From Dipylidium caninum (Eukaryota; Platyhelminthes; Cestoda; Cyclophyllidea; Dipylidiidae), in contig QEYB01001019.1 of the NCBI GenBank assembly GCA_017562135.1, positions 372,001 to 436,000 on the forward strand: 64,000 nt of DNA, written 5' to 3'. The first letter of the stretch is position 1; every line of letters starts with the position of its first letter. A program made the position numbers and the translations under genes. This document shows, piece after piece, positions 59,401-64,000 of the stretch. The notes beneath the pieces are model-generated. The model worked only from the letters and a program-made list of their open reading frames with translations. It was not told the origin of the DNA and searched no databases.

Positions 59401-60627
59401 GTGGTGGTATTTTGTTTGGACACGGTCCTCTGCATTCTCTTCGAGTAAATGGGTTCATGAGAATTTTCATGTTAGCCCTATTTGCAAGCTAATCGAGTTT
59501 TAAGGATGCGACTCGCTGGGATGTGGCTGGGGAGGGACAGGCTCTGTCGAAGTATTTGGCGTTTTTTAGGAAACTCCTTACCCGGCGACCCTGAGTGTCC
59601 CCTTTGGAATTTACCGTAATAATTTTTTGGCTCCAGCAAATGTGCTTCACAGGCTGTTAGAATCATGTTTAACTTAAAAGTAAGACTTGTCCTCCGCCTT
59701 ACTAATGAGCAAATCGTAAATAGGAATTGCTATAAGAGGCTATTCCCATCCCAAGGGTAAGTAACTCCCAATCAGTCCCCATTTCTAATGCATTTTGTAC
59801 GAGCGTGCCCGAGAAATGTAACCGTCCACCGTCCAAAACCCAGTGTCCTTATGGAAATATAAAAAATGCCAGTGGGTTTTTCTGATATGCTAGAATATCT
59901 TCGCGATTATGATGATGCCTGGGTCAGCATTTTAACTTGAGAAATAAAGCAGTTTTGTCGGCACGTCGTGGACGTCCTCACCCTCGCCAAGTCGACGGCA
60001 AAAGAAGACCTGGCTGTGTGGGTAATGGACTTCACTGAAACGGTAGTTGGATTCACGAGTAGTGACTCGGGAATTGTCAGTTCCGCATTGAACCCTTCTC
60101 AATAAGAAGGGTGTAATTGGTGTTTTTCTTACCACCCCCGAGGGTTCGAAAGAATGAATTAACTGTGGCGAATTCAACAGTGGACCAGAATACTTCTTCT
60201 ACACAACCTGTTTACCCGCCTTCTAAAGCACTTCCTTACTTCATAGGTCTGCTGTTCACGGGATTTCATAAGGTGATTTTTAATGCTTTTCATTCCGTGC
60301 TTCACTTTTAGACAAGCCATGTCCTTTTGTGAGGTGGGAGGTAACGTGGTCTACTCCACTTGCACCCTCTCGACTGCACAGAACCAGGCTGTAATTGAGT
60401 CCTGTTTGGCGGATTTGCTCAACGACGATGGGGGCGGAGCCGAGTTTGCTGTGGTGGATGCCGGCAGATTCCTGGATCTCTGCGCCTCTCAGCTGAGTCC
60501 TGAAGTGGGGATTCGAGTGTTCCCCGCCTACTCGACCAATGGCTCGCTCTTGGGCGCAACGGTCGTCCCTCGTCTGGCCGCCAACTATGGGCCTGCTTTC
60601 ATTTGTAAGCTCAAGCGTTTGAAGTAG
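47445..60627 (+). CDS. NSUN4: Mitochondrial rRNA m5C methyltransferase, NSUN4 type
   Basis: S-adenosylmethionine-dependent enzyme that in mammals makes m5C in small-subunit mitochondrial rRNA and, with MTERF4, helps join mitoribosomal subunits. Exons: 47445-47549, 48293-48872, 49283-49414, 50769-51057, 60312-60627 (stop TAG), in phase; 473 residues without a start Met (human 384). The first recognised exon has no ATG and reads TYFRIFCRFSSNEAKARL, presequence-like. The NSUN4-specific N-terminal region HFDKYYSYIFGATMWSGIRV matches human NFDMTYSVQFGDLWPSIRV, favouring NSUN4 over NSUN3. SAM-binding MLDFCSAPGGKAVTALQT, motif IV DVPCSTDR and motif VI YSTCTLS carry both reactive cysteines. The protein ends GPAFICKLKRLK, like human GPMYFCKMRRL. 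The last intron is 9,254 bp. Acceptor choice at 48292 is preferred over 48319, which is also in frame. Confidence 0.93.
51058..60311 (+). other. Giant last intron of NSUN4 (9.25 kb)
   Basis: Lies between the exon ending in NLPMRQKTLL and the exon starting QAMSFCEVGGNVVYSTC; the split codon rejoins as Arg. It is T-rich on the sense strand and contains the mariner remnant at 54.4-55.3 kb. I found no other supported gene in it; short frames (for example 52622-53014) show no family features. Confidence 0.85.
54400..55285 (+). mobile_element. Decayed mariner-family transposon (transposase pseudogene)
   Basis: Degenerate mariner/SETMAR-like transposase on the plus strand in the NSUN4 intron. The N-terminal DNA-binding part reads LRHCILYEFQRGRNATDKW, then GDFDLSDEPRSGRPS, the classic linker. 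The middle reads VSHKLTEKNLNHIVVISTSL and NNIEPFLNRMTIANERW. Further on, in shifted frames, HHDDARPH (second catalytic Asp) and SDSAPFG (third) survive. The first catalytic Asp of the DD34D triad is Asn (ANERW for GDEKW). Frameshifts and stops make it inactive. I could not define the terminal inverted repeats, so the true element is probably longer (mariners are about 1.3 kb). Confidence 0.87.
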
Positions 60628-62743
60628 ATAGTCTCGCTTTGAAGTTGATCCTCCCTTTTTATCTTCCACATTACATATGTGTCTTTGCCAACATCAAAAG
60701 AGCGTTAATTGGGAACAAATATGTCTATTCTACAAAAAGTGAATATGCGTTTTACGAGTTGTTTTCTTCATAAACGCCCACTGTGTACTCTGGGTGAAGC
60801 GCGATACGGATGAAGTAGGCCTCTGCCTCATCTAATGTTGCATCTGGGAGTAACAGACTGCCAACCCAGCCACCTTTTTGAAACTTGGGCTGTTGAAAAG
60901 GTTCTCCTTCCCACCTCTATAGATTGTGATAAAATACAGGCTTGGATAGAGTTAGTTAGCTTGCGGTAAAGATATCCCAGATTTTAGTGACATTCACTCT
61001 TTACTCGAACCATCATCAAGCTCTAAGGTAAATTGCTGAGGGTCGGTGTTACCTAATCGTAAGAAAGAATTTTTGGTTTTCCGTGGACATTTCCTCGTCG
61101 GTGAAACCGTCACATTTATCGTATGAAGCCTCACTTCAAAGCTGTTCCTGGGTTGTCAAGCAAACTATCCGATTGCTCGACGTGATCCGGGGACATAGTT
61201 GTGTACCAGTGCATTTCACGCATTAAGGAAGAAGTAGGGATGATAGAGGCTTGTCATTCTCTGTAATGCAGAGGTAGATGCATAAATCCAGAAAAAAAGA
61301 TTCGGGCAAAAAGTGTTTCATCCCGGTGGATTTCCCATGTGGGGCTCTGCTTGATCCCCTAAGTGGGAACCGTGGCCTGGGCGTGTTCTGCGCATATGCG
61401 ATATCATAGTCCCACAAGTCGGAGGAGACTGGGTTGGCGTGACAAAAGGTCTCCAGTTAGTTAGCCATGCCTAAAAAATCGGTCCAAACTTCCAACTTCC
61501 CCGCGCCCACTTCCATTGTCCATCGCCCCATTTAGACGTCAAAGGTGGAGTAATTCTTGTACACGATGTTGATGCCTTCAACATATGACTAACCGGGCGC
61601 ATCATTTAGGCTTTTTAGTGGAAGGAATACCCATGAATGCGATCCGTCAAAAAAGGGAATCAGAGGATATCAAATTGTGGAAGTGAGGCCGCAATCAGTT
61701 ACCCACGGGACAGAAGTTAATTTATGGCCGCTTGTAACCATTCACCTCAAAATTCATTTTTCGTGTGTAATTTACGCGGTCAAGTCGTTTCAATGTCCGT
61801 TGAGTGGTAATGCGGAGTTAGAGAAAGGCCCAACAACCGCCTGCATTGACAATAACGCCACGCCAGTTGAAACATTTGTGGTCTGAGAGGGAGAGAACTT
61901 ATCCCAGCATCCACCAAATTGCTCTTCTTATGGTCAACTGATCGTGGACTTATTTTCTTTTGTGGCAAGCACCCGTCTTCATCTCTCTCCCACGTCCCCG
62001 AACTGCTTTCTCCATCTACAGTGTCCATACATCGTGTGAGCATGGACGGCCGATCTCAACTCACGCAGGGGTAATTGCAACACGAAAAAAGTTTTCCGAC
62101 AAGATCCTGAAGTGGACCACTTCTCGGTTACTTCATCCACGAGACAAGAATGGAGAAAGCCGCGTTCCTGCATCCGGGGCCTGCTTCTTTTGTGGATGAG
62201 ATCCACACAAAAGACTGTACAGGCACGAACGTGCCTCTGGGGAAAGCGTTCACATTTTTTTCACTCCTTTTAACCCATTCTCATCATGGACGAAGGCGAA
62301 CTTACCTAAGCGTATTATTTTTTTAATCCTGAAGCCAACAGAAAGGCATATGATGCCGCATCTCAAGGATAGCATGCGTCCATAACGTCAGTATTCATCC
62401 TCTCAAGAGGGGAAGAGACGACAGAACTTTCCTTCGACAGCTACTGCAGATCTTCCGCATCCTGACGTCTAAACAACTACGTAGGGCCTTTCGGTTGGAG
62501 GATGGGTCAGAGTCGAGATGGTGTGCCTACATTAGCATTCACCCACGTCGCATACGCACGAGATTACACGGGGCAAGTGACGCAAATGCGTATGTTTGTG
62601 GGAGTGAGTGTGCGTGAATGTCCTTGGGTGAGGCACTCAGGTCACCACTGTCATAAACAGTCGTCATGACTTGGATGTCTACATACAACATTAATCGGAG
62701 TCACAGGTCGAGTGATTGCGCCGCCCGTGGGAGGGGAGAAGGC
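60628..62743. other. Convergent intergenic region, NSUN4 3' end to PKC 3' end
   Basis: About 2.1 kb containing both 3' UTRs. No coding region or RNA gene is supported; open frames on both strands are short and overlapping. Confidence 0.55.
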
Positions 62744-62896
62744 TTATACCTCGACAACGAACTCGGGATTGACGAAGGAGAAGCCGGGGAATTCGGTCTG
62801 ATCGAGATTCATGATGAAGAGCTTGTCAGTCGGTGTCAGAATCGGTGGCTCTTTGGTGAACTCGGAATCGAAGTTAGAAATGTCGCGGGGGCCACT
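62744..62896 (-). CDS. Protein kinase C, last exon (gene continues to the right)
   Basis: AGC-family Ser/Thr kinase C-terminus. From an acceptor at 62897-62898 (GGTTGTAG) the frame reads [20 protein letters not shown], then [16 protein letters not shown] and [14 protein letters not shown] before TAA at 62744. This is the C-terminal extension of conventional PKCs: NFD motif, turn-motif threonine in LTP, and hydrophobic motif FPGFSFV with the phospho-serine (human PKC beta FEGFSFVN). The catalytic and regulatory domains must lie beyond 64000. A conventional (alpha/beta/gamma-like) isotype is favoured by LTP and VNPEF, but novel delta-type also has FSFVNP, so the isotype is open. It is convergent with NSUN4. 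Confidence 0.85.
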   Translation of the reverse strand, partial: SGPRDISNFDSEFTKEPPILTPTDKLFIMNLDQTEFPGFSFVNPEFVVEV

Positions 62897-64000
62897 CTAC
62901 AACCACGAAAATACAAATTAACCTGCCATTTTCCCATTATTCAATCGAGAGAAAGTGATAAAAGTCTGAAAAGTGACACATCTTACGCCTCCACGCGACT
63001 ACCTAGAGGACTGTGTTTACTATGCGCATCTGCTGTCAGTAAATCCGATCACCTTCAATGCCGCCTTTCACAGGTTAACTTTCTGCCTTCCAACCTGGGA
63101 AAGTTGCGAAGAGCTGATTCGCATGGAGGCTTTAATTAAAACAGACTACACTTGAAAACGGCCGGAGTTGTACGGTAGGATTAACGTGGCCCCGGAAAGT
63201 GCGGCTAACTGGCATTCGACCCGTAACCTAGTAACCCTTGTGCCGGCGAAGCTTTGTCTTGACGAGGAATCGCTTTGAAAAGCGAAGCGCAAACGGAAAG
63301 TTGAGTTGGTTGTGCTTTGACAGCGGAAGCATTCGTCCAAATGGGATTCGATGCGGGTAAACGCCCGAAGAGGAGTCTTTTGTGAAGACTGGTGAAAAAG
63401 GGCAGTCGAGCTAAACGGGAGACGATTGTCCATCACCTTCAGGTGTACAGCAGTCGCTTTACTGTTCCGTTTTGGTGACTGATGGTAACGAGAATTGCGT
63501 GGTGGGCGTAAGTGGCCATAAGAGTGATAAAACTGTCTTCCCCCGTTGCTGCGCTGACCGTCTGTTTACCTATCCCTCTGTGTCGACGGATGCATTAAGG
63601 AGAAAGGCAGTTGTCGTCAAAAGATCGACAGAGTATGCGCGTAATGTTACTGTCGTATTTCTGCGTTCTCTTCCTTATCTCCAACTGAATGTGGACCGAG
63701 AAAGACGGTAGTGGAGAGGATAAAAATTGGGTAAAAGATGAAGTCCAGCGCTTTTTTGTCGACACTTTAACCTATCTATCCACGGCGAACCATAAAGTGG
63801 CGGTTAACTTTGATTCTGGGCGGTCTGTATCGACAAGACTCATCTAACGCAAATTCTTGGCCAGTTGCAGCCTAACTTTCCTCACGTGACAATGCTTTGG
63901 GAGCACCGCCACTAAGCAGAACCCAGTTGGAAGGCGGTGAGATTAGGCGAATGCTTCTGTGGAGCGCGTGGCCAACCTGCCCAATGCGCGAAATTCTGTG
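62897..64000 (-). other. PKC intron reaching the right edge of the window
   Basis: No upstream PKC exon (for example the kinase C-lobe or its PPFKPKV segment) could be found on the minus strand between 62897 and the end, so this looks like intron. A plus-strand frame near 62973-63155 is open, but its meaning is unclear. Confidence 0.55.

Noticed and set aside
62666..63139. 157-residue plus-strand frame near the right end
   Set aside because: Its first part is the antisense of the PKC terminal exon; the remainder has no family likeness.

Overview
The window is eukaryotic nuclear DNA. Almost every gene is split by introns, many of only 30-40 nt (30, 30, 35, 35, 36, 37, 38, 38 nt seen) beside introns of 1.8-9.3 kb. 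Ultrashort plus very long introns, the gene set, a rhodopsin-like receptor of unusual type and a decayed mariner point to a flatworm, most likely a parasitic one (cestode-like). That placement is inference; no species is claimed. Products were named by comparing exon-joined translations with remembered family sequences; no database search was run. Exon limits come from reading GT/AG sites and checking codon phase across every junction.

Layout. 78-1778 (+): 3' end of a major-facilitator transporter that enters from the left. 2075-8475 (-): SF3B3, 12 exons, core of the U2 snRNP/SF3b complex, with an apparent one-base lesion in its last exon. 8476-10161: divergent promoter region. 10162-19347 (+): KAT7/HBO1-type MYST acetyltransferase, 10 exons. 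19348-23169: gene-poor convergent space. 23170-24720 (-): single-exon rhodopsin-class GPCR. 24721-31604: large, mostly non-coding interval with two weak coding candidates. 31605-33292 (+): FEN1 flap endonuclease. 33762-35680 (-): EIF2S1 (eIF2 alpha), 6 exons. 37296-39777 (-): MFF, the tail-anchored mitochondrial fission factor, 3 exons. 42747-43735 (+): unidentified two-exon gene behind a TATA box. 43967-about 45473 (-): unidentified gene seen as two exons plus a poly(A) signal. 45692-47179 (+): MRPL9 (mitoribosomal bL9m), 6 exons. 47445-60627 (+): NSUN4-type mitochondrial rRNA m5C methyltransferase, whose last intron is 9.25 kb and holds a dead mariner at 54.4-55.3 kb. 62744-62896 (-): last exon of a protein kinase C whose remaining exons lie to the right.

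The genes are mainly housekeeping functions: splicing (SF3B3), chromatin (KAT7), replication and repair (FEN1), translation initiation (EIF2S1) and mitochondrial biology (MFF, MRPL9, NSUN4). The most interesting part is the MRPL9-NSUN4 pair: both serve the mitoribosome, lie on the same strand with 265 nt between the MRPL9 stop and the first NSUN4 exon, and that exon has no AUG of its own. This is what a trans-spliced flatworm operon with a spliced-leader-supplied start codon would look like. Other points are two independent 30-nt introns, an Asp86-to-Glu change in the FEN1 active site, and a strand-linked T-over-A skew that follows transcription direction.
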